Shown: in pieces, positions 26,287-35,681 of the stretch
Layout: the number at the start of each line of letters is the position of its first letter
Position numbering within the stretch: position 1 is the first letter of the stretch
DNA from: Litoribacterium kuwaitense
GTDB taxonomy: Bacteria > Bacillota > Bacilli > Bacillales > DSM-28697
Assembly: GCF_011058155.1 (NCBI RefSeq)
Contig: NZ_JAALFC010000001.1
Span: forward strand, 248,001-312,000
Length of the DNA stretch: 64,000 bases
Direction: 5' to 3'
Program-made: the position numbers and the translations under genes
Notes under the pieces: model-generated
What the model was told of the DNA's origin: nothing
Database searches by the model: none
What the model saw: the letters and a program-made list of their open reading frames with translations, nothing else

Positions 26287-26315
26287 TTGAATTCTCGGAT
26301 GTGATCGTTTAATAT
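26287..26315 (+). promoter_or_regulatory. Candidate SigA promoter of hbs
   Basis: TTGAAT (26287-26292), 17-base spacer, TAATAT (26310-26315), about 107 bases before the hbs start. A second possible promoter, TTTTGA then TAAAAT, lies about 60 bases nearer the gene; B. subtilis hbs also has two promoters. Confidence 0.5.
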
Positions 26316-26421
26316 AAGGCTGTCAGTCTCAAGGCTGGCCTGAATGAAAGGCTATTTTTGACTAAAAAACAGTAAAGTAAAATGAACCTGTTTTTGATCT
26401 TTTTGGGAGGAGGTGATTGGC

Positions 26422-26694
26422 ATGAACAAAACAGATCTCATCAATGCTGTCAGCGAATCCGCAGAACTTTCCAAAAAGGAAGCAACTCAAGCGGTCGACG
26501 CAGTATTTGAAAGCATCAGCGATGCTTTAAAAGACGGAGATAAAGTACAGTTAATCGGTTTTGGAAATTTCGAAGTTCGTGAGCGTGCTGCACGTAAAGG
26601 TCGCAATCCGCAAACGGGTGAAGAAATCGAAATTCCTGCAAGTAAGGTGCCGGCCTTCAAGCCTGGTAAAGCCCTTAAAGATGCTGTGAAGTAA
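26422..26694 (+). CDS. hbs: DNA-binding protein HU (HBsu)
   Basis: 90-residue histone-like nucleoid protein that binds and bends DNA as a dimer. Seen: N-terminal helices [21 protein letters not shown], the [21 protein letters not shown] arm that inserts in the minor groove and the basic C-terminus [11 protein letters not shown]. The ribosome site GGGAGGAGGTGATT (26405-26418) is an almost full anti-16S match, in line with very high expression. Lies between spoIVA and mtrB; in B. subtilis folE comes next but is missing here. Confidence 0.97.
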   Translation: MNKTDLINAVSESAELSKKEATQAVDAVFESISDALKDGDKVQLIGFGNFEVRERAARKGRNPQTGEEIEIPASKVPAFKPGKALKDAVK

Positions 26695-26710
26695 TACATA
26701 GATAGGGCAT

Positions 26711-26747
26711 AAAAAGAGTCGCAAACCGTGTGTTTGTGACTCTTTTT
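26711..26747 (+). terminator. Intrinsic terminator of hbs
   Basis: Stem AAAAGAGTCGCAAAC with GTTTGTGACTCTTTT (one G-U pair), loop of about five bases, with the T run contained in the 3' arm. Confidence 0.9.
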
Positions 26748-26944
26748 TCGATAAGGCGATTGTTTTGACGTGTAATGCCCGATAAGATGATCCATATGCT
26801 CCGTTTTCTTTACGATGGCACCGGCATTGTGCTAGAATTTCTATAATATCGGCGTAACACGATCGATCGCATCTGGATATTCTTCGGAGGTTGTGTTCCT
26901 TCATTTTGGCACCCGTCAGTCGATCGATAAGGAGGCAATTGATA

Positions 26945-27175
26945 ATGAATGACAAAAATAGTGAGTTTATCGTAATTAAAGCAGAGGAAGATGGCGTTAA
27001 CGTCATCGGGTTGACTCGTGGGACAAATACACGATTTCACCATTCTGAAAAGCTTGATGATGGTGAGGTTATGATTGCTCAGTTTACGGAGCACACTTCT
27101 GCAATTAAAGTAAGAGGGAAAGCACTCATTAAAACGAGCTTTGGAGAAGTTCATGGTGGAGAACAGGAAAAATAA
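26945..27175 (+). CDS. mtrB: Tryptophan RNA-binding attenuation protein TRAP (MtrB)
   Basis: 76 residues, nearly the same sequence as B. subtilis Mtr[20 protein letters not shown], then [14 protein letters not shown] and [18 protein letters not shown]. It assembles an 11-subunit ring that binds tryptophan between subunits and then wraps RNA with eleven G/UAG triplets. RNA-contacting Lys37, Lys56 and Arg58 of B. subtilis TRAP have counterparts in SEKL, AIKVRG. The ATG at 26945 has AAGGAGG before it; an in-frame TTG at 26891 is not needed. Its target, the trp leader, is found at 33991-34045. folE (mtrA), its usual operon partner, is absent. Confidence 0.96.
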   Translation: MNDKNSEFIVIKAEEDGVNVIGLTRGTNTRFHHSEKLDDGEVMIAQFTEHTSAIKVRGKALIKTSFGEVHGGEQEK

Positions 27176-27277
27176 GCACGATGATCTGAATCATTTTCGC
27201 AGTGACCAGGTGACTATATGTGTTACAATAACGGCAGACGAAGAGAAAAGTCGGCAGACAGACAAGGGTGAGGATTT

Positions 27278-28048
27278 TTGCGTATGTGTAGAGAAACATT
27301 GAATGAACTTCGAAAACGAATGAATAAAAGGCTCGATCACCCTGCGCTTCGCCATGCAGTGCCTGTTCCCGAAATTGATGAGGACCGCATGCTTTTTTTG
27401 TATGCAATGATGAAGGAAGCGAATTTTACAGAAGAAGATACACGTACATACATTGTACCGGTCATGCTCGTACAGTTAGCCATGGATACGCATGAATTTG
27501 TACGTCCTCAATCAAAAGAGATATCAAACAATGATCGAGAACAACAGCAAATGACTGTTCTCGCGGGAGATTTTTATAGCGGCATGTATTATCGGTTACT
27601 GTCCTACACCGGGGACATAAACTTTATTCGTGCTGTATCGCAGGGTGTCAAAGTCATTAATGAAGCTAAGGTGAAGCTGTACGAGGAAACGTCTCAAACT
27701 GTTGAGCAAGTATTAGACGTGATAGTACACATTGAGACGTCCATTCTTGGAAGTGTTGCTGAGTTTTTACAAACGCCTTCACTGAAAATGATTGCAGAAG
27801 ACTTTTTTCTGTTGAAGCGCCTCATAAAAACACGGCAGAAAAACGAGCACGCGTCACCTTTTGCTTTTTTATTTGAACAAAACCCAGGTGGAGAAGGCCG
27901 TTTTCTTGACCGCGCTATTGAAAAAATTCAAGGCCGTTTAGAAAAAGCGTTAAGCGGGGTTCATGAAGAAGTACGAGAGCGTGTTCATGACCTGATTTCC
28001 CAGCCGCATGAACAGCAACAGCGGTACATAGAGGAAGGTTTATCATGA
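27278..28048 (+). CDS. hepS: Heptaprenyl diphosphate synthase component I
   Basis: 256-residue small regulatory subunit of the C35 prenyl diphosphate synthase for the menaquinone-7 side chain; it sets chain length with HepT. The sequence is alpha-helical and matches the HepS family ([29 protein letters not shown]). Starts with TTG at 27278 after AAGGGTGAGG; ATG at 27284 is an alternative. Ends in a four-base overlap with menH. Part of the hepS-menH-hepT operon. Confidence 0.88.
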   Translation: MRMCRETLNELRKRMNKRLDHPALRHAVPVPEIDEDRMLFLYAMMKEANFTEEDTRTYIVPVMLVQLAMDTHEFVRPQSKEISNNDREQQQMTVLAGDFYSGMYYRLLSYTGDINFIRAVSQGVKVINEAKVKLYEETSQTVEQVLDVIVHIETSILGSVAEFLQTPSLKMIAEDFFLLKRLIKTRQKNEHASPFAFLFEQNPGGEGRFLDRAIEKIQGRLEKALSGVHEEVRERVHDLISQPHEQQQRYIEEGLS

Positions 28049-28776
28049 ATCATTTGAACAGACAATCGAAAGAAGAAAAGGTTCACGGTGTATTCGAGAA
28101 AATCTCGAGTCAGTACGACCGAATGAATTCAGTGATCTCATTTAATAAACATAAATCGTGGCGAAAATACACAATGAAGCAAATGAACGTTCATGAAGGA
28201 GCAAAAGCGCTTGACGTATGTTGCGGAACAGGTGACTGGACGTTCGCTTTAGCAGAACAGGCAGGTGCAGAAGGGGCTGTCTACGGTCTTGATTTTAGCG
28301 GTAACATGCTTCAAGTAGCTAAGGAAAAAGAGCCATTGCCCAATCAAGCGCCAATTACGTGGGTTCAAGGAAATGCAATGGAGCTCCCTTTTGAAGATCA
28401 TACGTTTGATTACGTGACCATTGGCTTTGGCTTGCGAAATGTTCCTGATTATAAGGCTGCGTTAGCTGAGATGGCAAGAGTGGCCAAGCCGGGAGGAAAA
28501 GTGGTTTGTTTAGAAACCTCACAACCGACGATGCCGGTCTTTAAGCAAGGCTACCACCTCTATTTTCGAACGATTATGCCAAGGCTTGGGAAATGGTTGG
28601 CGAAAAGCTATGACGAATATGCATGGTTGCAGGAATCAGCGCGAGATTTTCCTGGAAAGGATGAGCTCGCTCACTTATTTTCGAGTGTTGGCCTAGAAAT
28701 GAAAGAGATTAAAAGCTTTACAGGCGGTGTGGCAGCCATGCATTTGGCAAGTAAACCACAGAAGTCGCAGCCTTAA
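28045..28776 (+). CDS. menH: Demethylmenaquinone methyltransferase
   Basis: 243-residue SAM-dependent methyltransferase of the UbiE/MenG family that performs the last step of menaquinone synthesis. Seen: SAM motif [17 protein letters not shown] (about 52-67), [17 protein letters not shown] (motif II) and [17 protein letters not shown]. The name menH follows Bacillus usage for this locus (also called ubiE or menG). The ATG overlaps the hepS stop; hepT is 31 bases downstream. Confidence 0.94.
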   Translation: MNHLNRQSKEEKVHGVFEKISSQYDRMNSVISFNKHKSWRKYTMKQMNVHEGAKALDVCCGTGDWTFALAEQAGAEGAVYGLDFSGNMLQVAKEKEPLPNQAPITWVQGNAMELPFEDHTFDYVTIGFGLRNVPDYKAALAEMARVAKPGGKVVCLETSQPTMPVFKQGYHLYFRTIMPRLGKWLAKSYDEYAWLQESARDFPGKDELAHLFSSVGLEMKEIKSFTGGVAAMHLASKPQKSQP

Positions 28777-28807
28777 ACCGATTTGAAGATAAAGGTGAGT
28801 CAAGTCC

Positions 28808-29770
28808 ATGAAATTACGAACGATTTATGCACACCTAGATAGCGAATTAAAAACAATTGAAAAGACGCTGGAAAAAACCGTTTTTTCTTCTGAAGAAACG
28901 TTGCAAGAAGCGTCGACCCAATTGTTAAAGGCCGGTGGTAAACGAATCCGTCCGATCTTTGTGTTGTTGTCAGGTCGTTTCGGGTCATATGATCGCAGTA
29001 TCTCTGAAAAGGTAGCTGTATCACTCGAAATGATTCATATGGCTTCGCTCGTTCATGACGACGTCGTCGATGATGCAAAGCTTCGTCGAGGTCAAGAAAC
29101 GGTCAAATCGAAATGGGATAACCGAATCGCAATGTACACAGGCGATTATATTTTTGCTAAATCGCTTGAGCTGATGACAGAAATTGAGTCTGTACAAGCC
29201 CATCAGCGTCTGGCTTATACAATTGTTGAAGTGTGTAAAGGCGAGCTAGAACAGGTGAGGGAAAAGTTTGATTGGGAGCAATCAATGAGAGTCTATTTAC
29301 GACGCATTCGTCGGAAGACGGCGCTCTTAATCGCGGCGAGCTGTCAACTAGGTGCACTGGCAAACGATGCGCCTATAGATGCTGTGCGTGCGCTGTATCG
29401 ATTCGGTTACAATGTTGGCATGGCCTATCAGATTACCGATGATGTGCTTGACTTTACCGGAACCGAAAAACAGCTCGGCAAACCTGCTGGCAGTGATTTA
29501 GCGCAAGGAAATATTACTTTGCCAGTGTTATATGCCATACAGAATCCAGAGGTAAAACAGCACTTACGACATTTGATTGCTCAACATACGAGTGAAAGTG
29601 TGAACCAGGCTGTCAATGTCGTATTACAATCAGGTGGCATCCGTTATAGTGAGCAGTTAAGTGATCGGTATTTGCAAAAGGCGCTTACGTCACTCGAGGT
29701 GCTACCGAATACCCGAGCTAAAAAAACACTTAAAGACATCGCCGAGTATATTGGTCGTCGCAGATATTAA
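28808..29770 (+). CDS. hepT: Heptaprenyl diphosphate synthase component II
   Basis: 320-residue catalytic subunit. Both aspartate-rich motifs of trans-prenyltransferases are present: DDVVDD (84-89) and DDVLD (about 215-219), plus GGKRIRP near residue 43-49 for the diphosphate. It condenses IPP units on farnesyl diphosphate to C35 together with HepS. AAAGGTGAG lies before the ATG. Confidence 0.94.
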   Translation: MKLRTIYAHLDSELKTIEKTLEKTVFSSEETLQEASTQLLKAGGKRIRPIFVLLSGRFGSYDRSISEKVAVSLEMIHMASLVHDDVVDDAKLRRGQETVKSKWDNRIAMYTGDYIFAKSLELMTEIESVQAHQRLAYTIVEVCKGELEQVREKFDWEQSMRVYLRRIRRKTALLIAASCQLGALANDAPIDAVRALYRFGYNVGMAYQITDDVLDFTGTEKQLGKPAGSDLAQGNITLPVLYAIQNPEVKQHLRHLIAQHTSESVNQAVNVVLQSGGIRYSEQLSDRYLQKALTSLEVLPNTRAKKTLKDIAEYIGRRRY

Positions 29771-29792
29771 CTTCATTTTTATCCTTATTTTT

Positions 29793-29838
29793 GACAGTAA
29801 AGCTAAAGGTCTCACTTTTGGTCTTAGCTTTGACTGTC
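29793..29838 (+). terminator. Hairpin between hepT and ndk
   Basis: GACAGTAAAGCTAA and TTAGCTTTGACTGTC pair over 14 bp with one bulged base; the loop has about 17 bases. The T run after it is poor (ATTGAACTTTT), so termination may be partial. Confidence 0.5.
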
Positions 29839-29916
29839 ATTGAACTTTTAGACTCTTTTTAGTAGACTATACAATATGAAGTGTTTATTTCCAGAAGGAC
29901 GAAGGAGAGTACATAT

Positions 29917-30366
29917 ATGGAAAAAACGTTTGTTATGGTCAAGCCGGATGGGGTTCAGAGAAACTTGATTGGAGAAATCGTACATAGGTTTGAAAGAAAG
30001 GGCTTTCAGCTTGTTGGTGGAAAATTGATGTCAGTTTCTGAAGAGCTTGCTAAGGAACATTATAAAGAACATGTAGACAAGCCATTCTTTACAGACCTCG
30101 TCGACTTTATTACTTCTGGGCCAGTATTTGCAATGGTCTGGCAAGGTGAAGGAGTCGTTGAAACCGCTCGCCATCTTATTGGCGCGACTAACCCAGCTAA
30201 AGCACCACTTGGCACGATCCGTGGAGATTTTGGTGTTGTCGTTCCGCGAAATGTCATTCATGGAGCAGATTCGCCTGAAAGCGCTGAGCGCGAAATGGGT
30301 CTGTTTTTCTCAGCGGATGAGTTAGTAGAATATAACAAAACAATTGATCAATGGCTTGTGGAATGA
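29917..30366 (+). CDS. ndk: Nucleoside diphosphate kinase
   Basis: 149-residue enzyme that moves the gamma phosphate from ATP to NDPs through a phosphohistidine. The active-site histidine is H115 in [15 protein letters not shown]; Lys9 in MVKPDGVQR and the Kpn loop region are conserved. ATG 29917 is chosen with AAGGAGAG just upstream; an in-frame ATG at 29881 would add 12 residues. Sits between hepT and cheR as in B. subtilis. Confidence 0.96.
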   Translation: MEKTFVMVKPDGVQRNLIGEIVHRFERKGFQLVGGKLMSVSEELAKEHYKEHVDKPFFTDLVDFITSGPVFAMVWQGEGVVETARHLIGATNPAKAPLGTIRGDFGVVVPRNVIHGADSPESAEREMGLFFSADELVEYNKTIDQWLVE

Positions 30367-30378
30367 CGGTAGCCGAAC

Positions 30379-30408
30379 AGCCGACCTGAGATAACAGGTC
30401 GGCTTTTC
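30379..30408 (+). terminator. Intrinsic terminator of ndk
   Basis: AGCCGACCTG (30379-30388) pairs perfectly with CAGGTCGGCT (30395-30404), followed by TTT. Confidence 0.85.
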
Positions 30409-30462
30409 AAGGTAATTAACGACATAATGAATGTTTTTGGGGAAGAAGAGGAGAGAGCTACG

Positions 30463-31245
30463 GTGAATAGCCTAGAAGAAAAAGACTACAAAGCGTTTAT
30501 CGAACATTATAAGAAAGCAACTGGCATTGATTTAAACCTTTATAAGGAAAAACAGATGAAACGAAGATTTAAAACGCTTCGTGATAAGCTAGGTTTTGAC
30601 AGCTTTGACGCTTTAGCAGTTGCAATGGTGCAAGATGAGGATATTAAGCAGCAATTTTTAGAAAAAATGACGATTAACGTTTCCGAATTTTATCGAAATA
30701 AAGAGCGCTGGGATTATTTAGGGCAACATATCTTGCCGGAAATGTATAAAGACCGGCAAAGACCACTTCGCATTTGGAGCGCAGCCTGCTCGACCGGTGA
30801 AGAGCCGTATACGATTGCGATGATTATGAAGAAACAACGTATTCGTGCGAATATTCTAGCGACTGATGTAGATGCAACGGTCCTTGCGGCTGCTCGGAAA
30901 GCGATTTACAAACCACATGTCATTAAACAAGTGCCAAAGGAAGAATTAGATGCTTACTTCGTTGAATCGGCAAATTTTTGGGAACTTTCAACGTCAGCTC
31001 TACCACAAGTAGAGTTTCGTTTACATGACTTGTTAAAGGATTCATATCCATCCCAGCAAGATCTGATCATTTGTCGAAATGTTTGTATTTACTTCACTGA
31101 AGAAGCGAAAGACGGAGTTTACCAGCGTTTTGCTGATGCGTTGACGAAGGGTGGCCTGTTGTTTGTCGGTAGCACAGAACAGATTTTTCGTCCTGAACGC
31201 TATGGCTTCAAACATGAAGGTCATTTTTTTTACCGTAAATTATAG
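30463..31245 (+). CDS. cheR: Chemotaxis protein methyltransferase CheR
   Basis: 260-residue SAM-dependent enzyme that methylates glutamates of chemoreceptors. An N-terminal helical domain (to about 75, TINVSEFYRN) and the methyltransferase domain with RIWSAACSTGEEPYTIAM, ATDVD and DLIICRNVCIYF are seen. GTG 30463 is preferred to ATG 30427 because GAAGAGGAGAG lies nine bases before it and the resulting N-terminus has nearly the length of B. subtilis CheR. Single chemotaxis gene in this metabolic region, as in Bacillus. Confidence 0.92.
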   Translation: MNSLEEKDYKAFIEHYKKATGIDLNLYKEKQMKRRFKTLRDKLGFDSFDALAVAMVQDEDIKQQFLEKMTINVSEFYRNKERWDYLGQHILPEMYKDRQRPLRIWSAACSTGEEPYTIAMIMKKQRIRANILATDVDATVLAAARKAIYKPHVIKQVPKEELDAYFVESANFWELSTSALPQVEFRLHDLLKDSYPSQQDLIICRNVCIYFTEEAKDGVYQRFADALTKGGLLFVGSTEQIFRPERYGFKHEGHFFYRKL

Positions 31246-31315
31246 GACAAACCGGCGCAAATATGCTATGATTTGCACAGATGCTTTAAAGTGATGAAGA
31301 GGAGGTCGGTTCAAA

Positions 31316-32487
31316 ATGAGGTATTTAACAGCGGGAGAGTCACATGGACCTCAGTTGACAACCATTATTGAAGGGATGCCGTCGCTCGTTCCATTGGCGG
31401 CTGAAGATATTAATGACGATTTAGCACGCAGGCAAAAGGGTCACGCCGCGGCCGCCGTATGAAGATTGAAAAGGATCAAGCAATGATTAAAAGCGGCGTA
31501 CGTCATGGACAAACTCTCGGGTCGCCAATTACGCTCGTTGTAGAAAATAATGATTGGAAGCATTGGACAGATATCATGGGTGCGGATCCAATTTCAGATG
31601 AAGAGAGAGAGGACGTTCGCCGGAAGGTGACGAAGCCTCGTCCTGGACACGCGGATCTCGTTGGGGGCATGAAATATGGTCACCGTGATTTACGTAATGT
31701 CCTTGAGCGCTCTTCTGCTCGTGAAACAACGGTTCGCGTTGCTGCTGGTGCGGTTGCCCGTAAGCTGTTAGCTGAGCTTGGCATTACGGTCGCCGGTCAT
31801 GTATTGGAGATTGGCGGCATTCGTGCTGAAAATACAGCCTATACATCGCTTTCTGATCTAAAGGAGATCACGGAAGCCTCTCCTGTTAGAACGCTTGACG
31901 GTGACGCAGAGAAACGAATGATGCAAGCGATTGACGATGCAAAGAAAAATGGTGATTCCATCGGTGGTATCGTTGAAGTGATTGTCGAAGGCGTACCAGC
32001 CGGTCTTGGCAGCTACGTACAATACGATCGCAAGCTGGATGCAAAGTTAGCCCAGGCGATCTTGTCAATTAATGCCTTTAAAGGTGTTGAGTTTGGTATT
32101 GGTTTTGACGCTGCCCGCCGATTCGGCAGTCAAGTCCATGATGAAATTTATTGGGATGAAGCCTCTGGCTACACACGCTCTTCAAATAATTTAGGAGGCT
32201 TTGAAGGCGGGATGACGACTGGAATGCCAATCGTCGTGCGTGGCGTAATGAAGCCGATCCCGACGTTATACAAACCACTTGCATCCGTTGATATCGAATC
32301 GAAAGAGCCTTTTTCTGCCAGTGTAGAACGCTCAGATTCGTGTGCCGTTCCGGCAGCGAGCGTTGTTGCTGAAGCAGCCGTTGCTTGGGAAGTTGCTAGT
32401 GCAATCGTGCACCAATTCGGCCACGATCGCTTAGACGTCATTCAGGGACAGCTTAAAGAGCATAAAGAACGAACGAGGCGATTTTGA
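31316..32487 (+). pseudogene. aroF: Chorismate synthase, interrupted by a one-base frameshift
   Basis: Makes chorismate from 5-enolpyruvylshikimate 3-phosphate with reduced FMN. The N-terminus [20 protein letters not shown] starts at ATG 31316 behind AGGAGGTCGG, but at about 31441-31450 the frame runs into HAAAAV and a stop, whereas the family reads [11 protein letters not shown]. The second frame resumes with [23 protein letters not shown] and runs to 32487. One missing G in the GC-rich string after GGTCAC explains it. All other motifs ([34 protein letters not shown]) are intact. Either a sequencing or assembly error or a true mutation; the gene is essential for aromatic synthesis and the downstream pathway is intact, which favours an error. 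Confidence 0.9.
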
Positions 32488-33569
32488 TGAGAACGATTCA
32501 GATTGAAGCCTCTTCAAATCATTACCCTGTCCGGGTTGGTGCAGGTCTCCGGCATCAGCTCGGTCAATGGATCAACAAGGGAGATTATTCGCGCGTTTTG
32601 CTCGTCGCCGATGAAGCAGTCGTTGCATATTATAGCAATGACTGTATGAAGGCTCTTGAAAATATAGTGCCTGTTCATTTGTACGCTGTCCCTAGTGGAG
32701 AGGCCTCAAAGTCATTTAGTGAGTACGAAAAGATTTTACAGAAGGCGCTAGCAGTTGGCTTGGATCGTAAGTCTTGTATGATTGCTCTTGGCGGAGGAAT
32801 GATCGGTGATTTAGCGGGATTTGCTGCCGCATCGTATATGCGTGGGGTTGGCTTTATTCAAATTCCGACGACATTACTTGCCCATGATAGCTCTGTTGGT
32901 GGAAAGGTTGCGATCAACCTCGAGCATGAAAAAAATATGGTCGGCGCTTTTTATCAACCTGACGGCGTGTATTACGATATAGAAACATTACAGACACTGC
33001 CGGAGCATGAATGGCGCTCAGGATTTGCTGAAGTCATTAAACATGGCATTATCGGCGACAGCTCGCTTTATCATGATTTGAGAAACGCTTTTCCTTCTCT
33101 GGACGCTGTTCGTTCTGACGCAGACTTAGCTCTTACGATTGAACGTGCGATTCGTGTGAAAGCGCATGTCGTTGCACAAGACGAAACGGAGACGGGTGTA
33201 CGCGCATACTTGAATTTTGGTCATACGTTGGCTCATGCGCTTGAATCAATGACGAACTTTGAAATGTCACACGGAGATGCGGTATCGATCGGAATGAGAT
33301 TTGCCCTCCGAATGAGTCGCAAGCTGACCGGCACACAAGTTCAAGAGAAGGATTGGCGAGAGTGGTTTGACGGGCTCGGTTTCCCGCGTTTATCTCCTCA
33401 CCTTGACGTTTGCGACATGCTTAAGAAAATGAAAAAAGATAAAAAATCAACGAGTGGTCAAATCAATATGGTCTTACTAGAAGAAATTGGCCGGGTTTGC
33501 CTGCGCTCTGTCGATGATGAAATGATCATAGAAGAGTTAAAAGCATTTCAAAGGGAGGAACAGGCATGA
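32487..33569 (+). CDS. aroB: 3-dehydroquinate synthase
   Basis: 360-residue NAD- and metal-dependent enzyme, second step of the shikimate pathway. Seen: GEASKSFSEYEKI (NAD/phosphate), GGGMIGDLAGFAAASYMRGV, PTTLLAHDSSVGGKVAINL, and metal ligands in the segments LPEHEWRSGFAEVIKH and NFGHTLAHALE. ATG at 32487 shares one base with the aroF stop (TGATG), so translation is coupled. Ends four bases inside aroH. Confidence 0.95.
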   Translation: MRTIQIEASSNHYPVRVGAGLRHQLGQWINKGDYSRVLLVADEAVVAYYSNDCMKALENIVPVHLYAVPSGEASKSFSEYEKILQKALAVGLDRKSCMIALGGGMIGDLAGFAAASYMRGVGFIQIPTTLLAHDSSVGGKVAINLEHEKNMVGAFYQPDGVYYDIETLQTLPEHEWRSGFAEVIKHGIIGDSSLYHDLRNAFPSLDAVRSDADLALTIERAIRVKAHVVAQDETETGVRAYLNFGHTLAHALESMTNFEMSHGDAVSIGMRFALRMSRKLTGTQVQEKDWREWFDGLGFPRLSPHLDVCDMLKKMKKDKKSTSGQINMVLLEEIGRVCLRSVDDEMIIEELKAFQREEQA

Positions 33570-33946
33570 TTCGGGGAATTAGAGGTGCGACAACGGTAGA
33601 ATCGAATAATGCCGAAGACATTCTTGTCAAGACAGAAGCATTGTTCCGCAAAATGGTTACGGCCAATGGTGTAGAAGCAGAAGATGTTGCGAGTGTATAC
33701 GTGTCGATGACGAACGACCTAGATGCTGTATTCCCTGCAAAGGCACTAAGGCGGTTGGATGGCTGGACGTACGTTCCGATTATGTGTATGGCAGAAGCAA
33801 CGGTTGCGGGTGCCTTAGAAAAATGTATCAGAGTGATGATGCATGTGAACACGAATGCGTCGCAAAAAGAAGTGGAGCACATTTATCTTGAAGGGGCAGT
33901 CGTCCTTAGGCCGGATTTATCATTGACAGATTCTAAAAAGGTATAG
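33566..33946 (+). CDS. aroH: Chorismate mutase, AroH class
   Basis: 126-residue trimeric monofunctional chorismate mutase (chorismate to prephenate) of the Bacillus type. Conserved residues are visible: RGIRGATTVE with Arg7, the segment CMAEATVAGALEKCIRVMMHVNT carrying Arg90, and the YLEGAVVLRPDL C-terminal arm. Starts inside the aroB stop (ATGA). It is the last gene before the trp leader. Confidence 0.95.
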   Translation: MIRGIRGATTVESNNAEDILVKTEALFRKMVTANGVEAEDVASVYVSMTNDLDAVFPAKALRRLDGWTYVPIMCMAEATVAGALEKCIRVMMHVNTNASQKEVEHIYLEGAVVLRPDLSLTDSKKV

Positions 33947-33990
33947 TAAAGTCTATACAAGTTAAGTAAATGAGATTAGTGATTAATAAG

Positions 33991-34045
33991 CAGTTGAGTT
34001 GAGAGTAGAGTGAGTTTAGAAAAGCTGAGCGTGAGCAGAGATGAG
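33991..34045 (+). promoter_or_regulatory. TRAP binding site in the trp operon leader, eleven triplets
   Basis: Eleven NAG triplets separated by two or three bases: CAG 33991, GAG 33996, GAG 34001, UAG 34006, GAG 34012, UAG 34017, AAG 34022, GAG 34027, GAG 34033, GAG 34038, GAG 34043. Nine are the optimal G/UAG. The number equals the eleven subunits of TRAP. Two further triplets (33972, 33977) lie just upstream. With tryptophan, TRAP binding would block the antiterminator; AAAGCTGAGCG (34021-34031) can pair with the 5' arm of the following terminator. Confidence 0.93.
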
Positions 34046-34078
34046 CGAATACACACGGGATACGTCTATCCTTTTTCG

Positions 34079-34120
34079 CGCCCAGGCTTTAGTTCAAAGC
34101 TCCTGGGCGTTTTATATTTC
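34079..34120 (+). terminator. trp attenuator terminator
   Basis: CGCCCAGG (34079-34086) pairs with CCTGGGCG (34102-34109), with an inner CTTT/AAAG stem, followed by TTTTATATTT. It lies 33 bases after the TRAP triplets and 53 bases before trpE. Confidence 0.9.
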
Positions 34121-34172
34121 CTCTTTTTTCCTCTCCTGCTCTCCATAGGCAAATGATGGAGGGATATTCCTA

Positions 34173-35681
34173 TTGAAGACACTTCAGCAATTTATCGAAG
34201 AAGCAGAACATTATGACACGATCCCCTTAGTTAAAGAGTACTACGTTGATCAAACGACACCGATTCATATGTTTACTCACCTTCAAGATACGGCGTCCTA
34301 TTTACTCGAAAGCCGTGATGAGCAGTCACTTTGGTCGAAGCATTCGTTTATTGGTTTACACGAAACGTATGCCATCGTTCACCAAGAAAGTCACTTTCAG
34401 ATTAAGAAAGAGAATAAAGTGATCGAAAGCGAGACGACGCTTCAAGATGCATTTGCGTCAGTGCAAAAGCTACAAAACTTAAAGCCATTGGAAAGTGACT
34501 TGCCTTTTTCTGGTGGTGGTGTCGGCTATATGGCTTATGAAGCGGCTTATGAGCTAGAAACTGTGCGAACGAAACACGGTTTTGACGGGCAAAAACCTTT
34601 GTATCATTTTATATTTTGTGAAATCGTGCTCGCATATCACCATCACAATGGCCGCCTTGAAGTCATTTGTTATGTAGACGTGCAAAATAAAGATCGAGTA
34701 AAGGAAATTTACGCAGAAACGATCAAGCGAATGGATGATATCGTTTCTAAAGCAACTTTGAACAACGATGCACCTCCGCATTTGTTAACACCGACCAACG
34801 GACAGGAAGTCGAAGAAGCGTTTGCCCAATTTGTTAGCAATTACGCGAAAGATTCATTCTTACATGATGTAAAGGCCATTCAAGAATGGATCAAAAACGG
34901 CGATATTTTTCAAGCTGTATTATCGCAACGGTTTACCAAAAAAACAGAAGTGTCCGGCCTTGAGCTGTATCGGTCGTTACGAATGATTAACCCTTCACCG
35001 TACATGTTTTACATCGTACTTGGCGAGACAGAAATCATTGGCAGCTCACCGGAAAAACTCGTTGAAGTTCAGCAAGGTGAAATTGAAATTCACCCAATTG
35101 CAGGGACGAGACCGCGTGGTCAGACAAAACGAGAAGACGAACAGCTCGGTGAAGAATTGAAAAATGATGAAAAAGAACGGGCAGAGCACCATATGCTCGT
35201 CGACCTTGCTCGCAACGATGTGGGTCGTGTCGCAGCATACGGCTCTGTACACACACCTGTTTTACTTGAATTGGCACACTTTTCGCACGTTATGCACCTC
35301 ATTTCTAAAGTACGTGGCCAGCTAGCTGAGGGGTTTACACCATTTGCTGCCTTAAACGCTGGTTTTCCCGCGGGAACCGTATCCGGTTCACCGAAAATCA
35401 GGGCAATGGAAATTATTAATGAGCTAGAGCCTACATCGCGAGGCATTTATGCTGGAGCCATTTGTTATATCGGCTATAATGCTCAAATCGACTCGTGTAT
35501 AGCGATCCGGACCATGACTTTGGAAAAAGGTACCGTCACAGTGCAGGCAGGCGCTGGTGTCGTTGCTGATTCTGTCCCTGAGATGGAATGGGAAGAAACG
35601 AGAAATAAGGCGCTGGGGCTTGTGCGAGCGATTGACCATGCGGAAAAGCAAAAAGCGGAAGGGAGTCAAACTTATGTTTGA
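34173..35681 (+). CDS. trpE: Anthranilate synthase component I
   Basis: 502-residue enzyme that converts chorismate to anthranilate with ammonia or glutamine-derived nitrogen. The C-terminal chorismate-binding domain shows GDIFQAVLSQRF, NPSPYMFY, IAGTRPRG, DLARNDVGRVA, and FPAGTVSGSPKIRAME. No trpG follows; as in Bacillus the glutamine amidotransferase is probably shared PabA encoded in the folate operon elsewhere (not in this window). TTG start at 34173 behind GATGGAGGGA. Under TRAP attenuation. Confidence 0.95.
   Translation: MKTLQQFIEEAEHYDTIPLVKEYYVDQTTPIHMFTHLQDTASYLLESRDEQSLWSKHSFIGLHETYAIVHQESHFQIKKENKVIESETTLQDAFASVQKLQNLKPLESDLPFSGGGVGYMAYEAAYELETVRTKHGFDGQKPLYHFIFCEIVLAYHHHNGRLEVICYVDVQNKDRVKEIYAETIKRMDDIVSKATLNNDAPPHLLTPTNGQEVEEAFAQFVSNYAKDSFLHDVKAIQEWIKNGDIFQAVLSQRFTKKTEVSGLELYRSLRMINPSPYMFYIVLGETEIIGSSPEKLVEVQQGEIEIHPIAGTRPRGQTKREDEQLGEELKNDEKERAEHHMLVDLARNDVGRVAAYGSVHTPVLLELAHFSHVMHLISKVRGQLAEGFTPFAALNAGFPAGTVSGSPKIRAMEIINELEPTSRGIYAGAICYIGYNAQIDSCIAIRTMTLEKGTVTVQAGAGVVADSVPEMEWEETRNKALGLVRAIDHAEKQKAEGSQTYV

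Noticed and set aside
35120-35446. Overlapping minus-strand frame inside trpE
   Set aside because: Long shadow frame without ribosome site or family resemblance.
34173-35681. Missing trpG as a sign of a broken trp operon
   Set aside because: Bacillus trp operons normally lack trpG; the amidotransferase is shared with folate synthesis.
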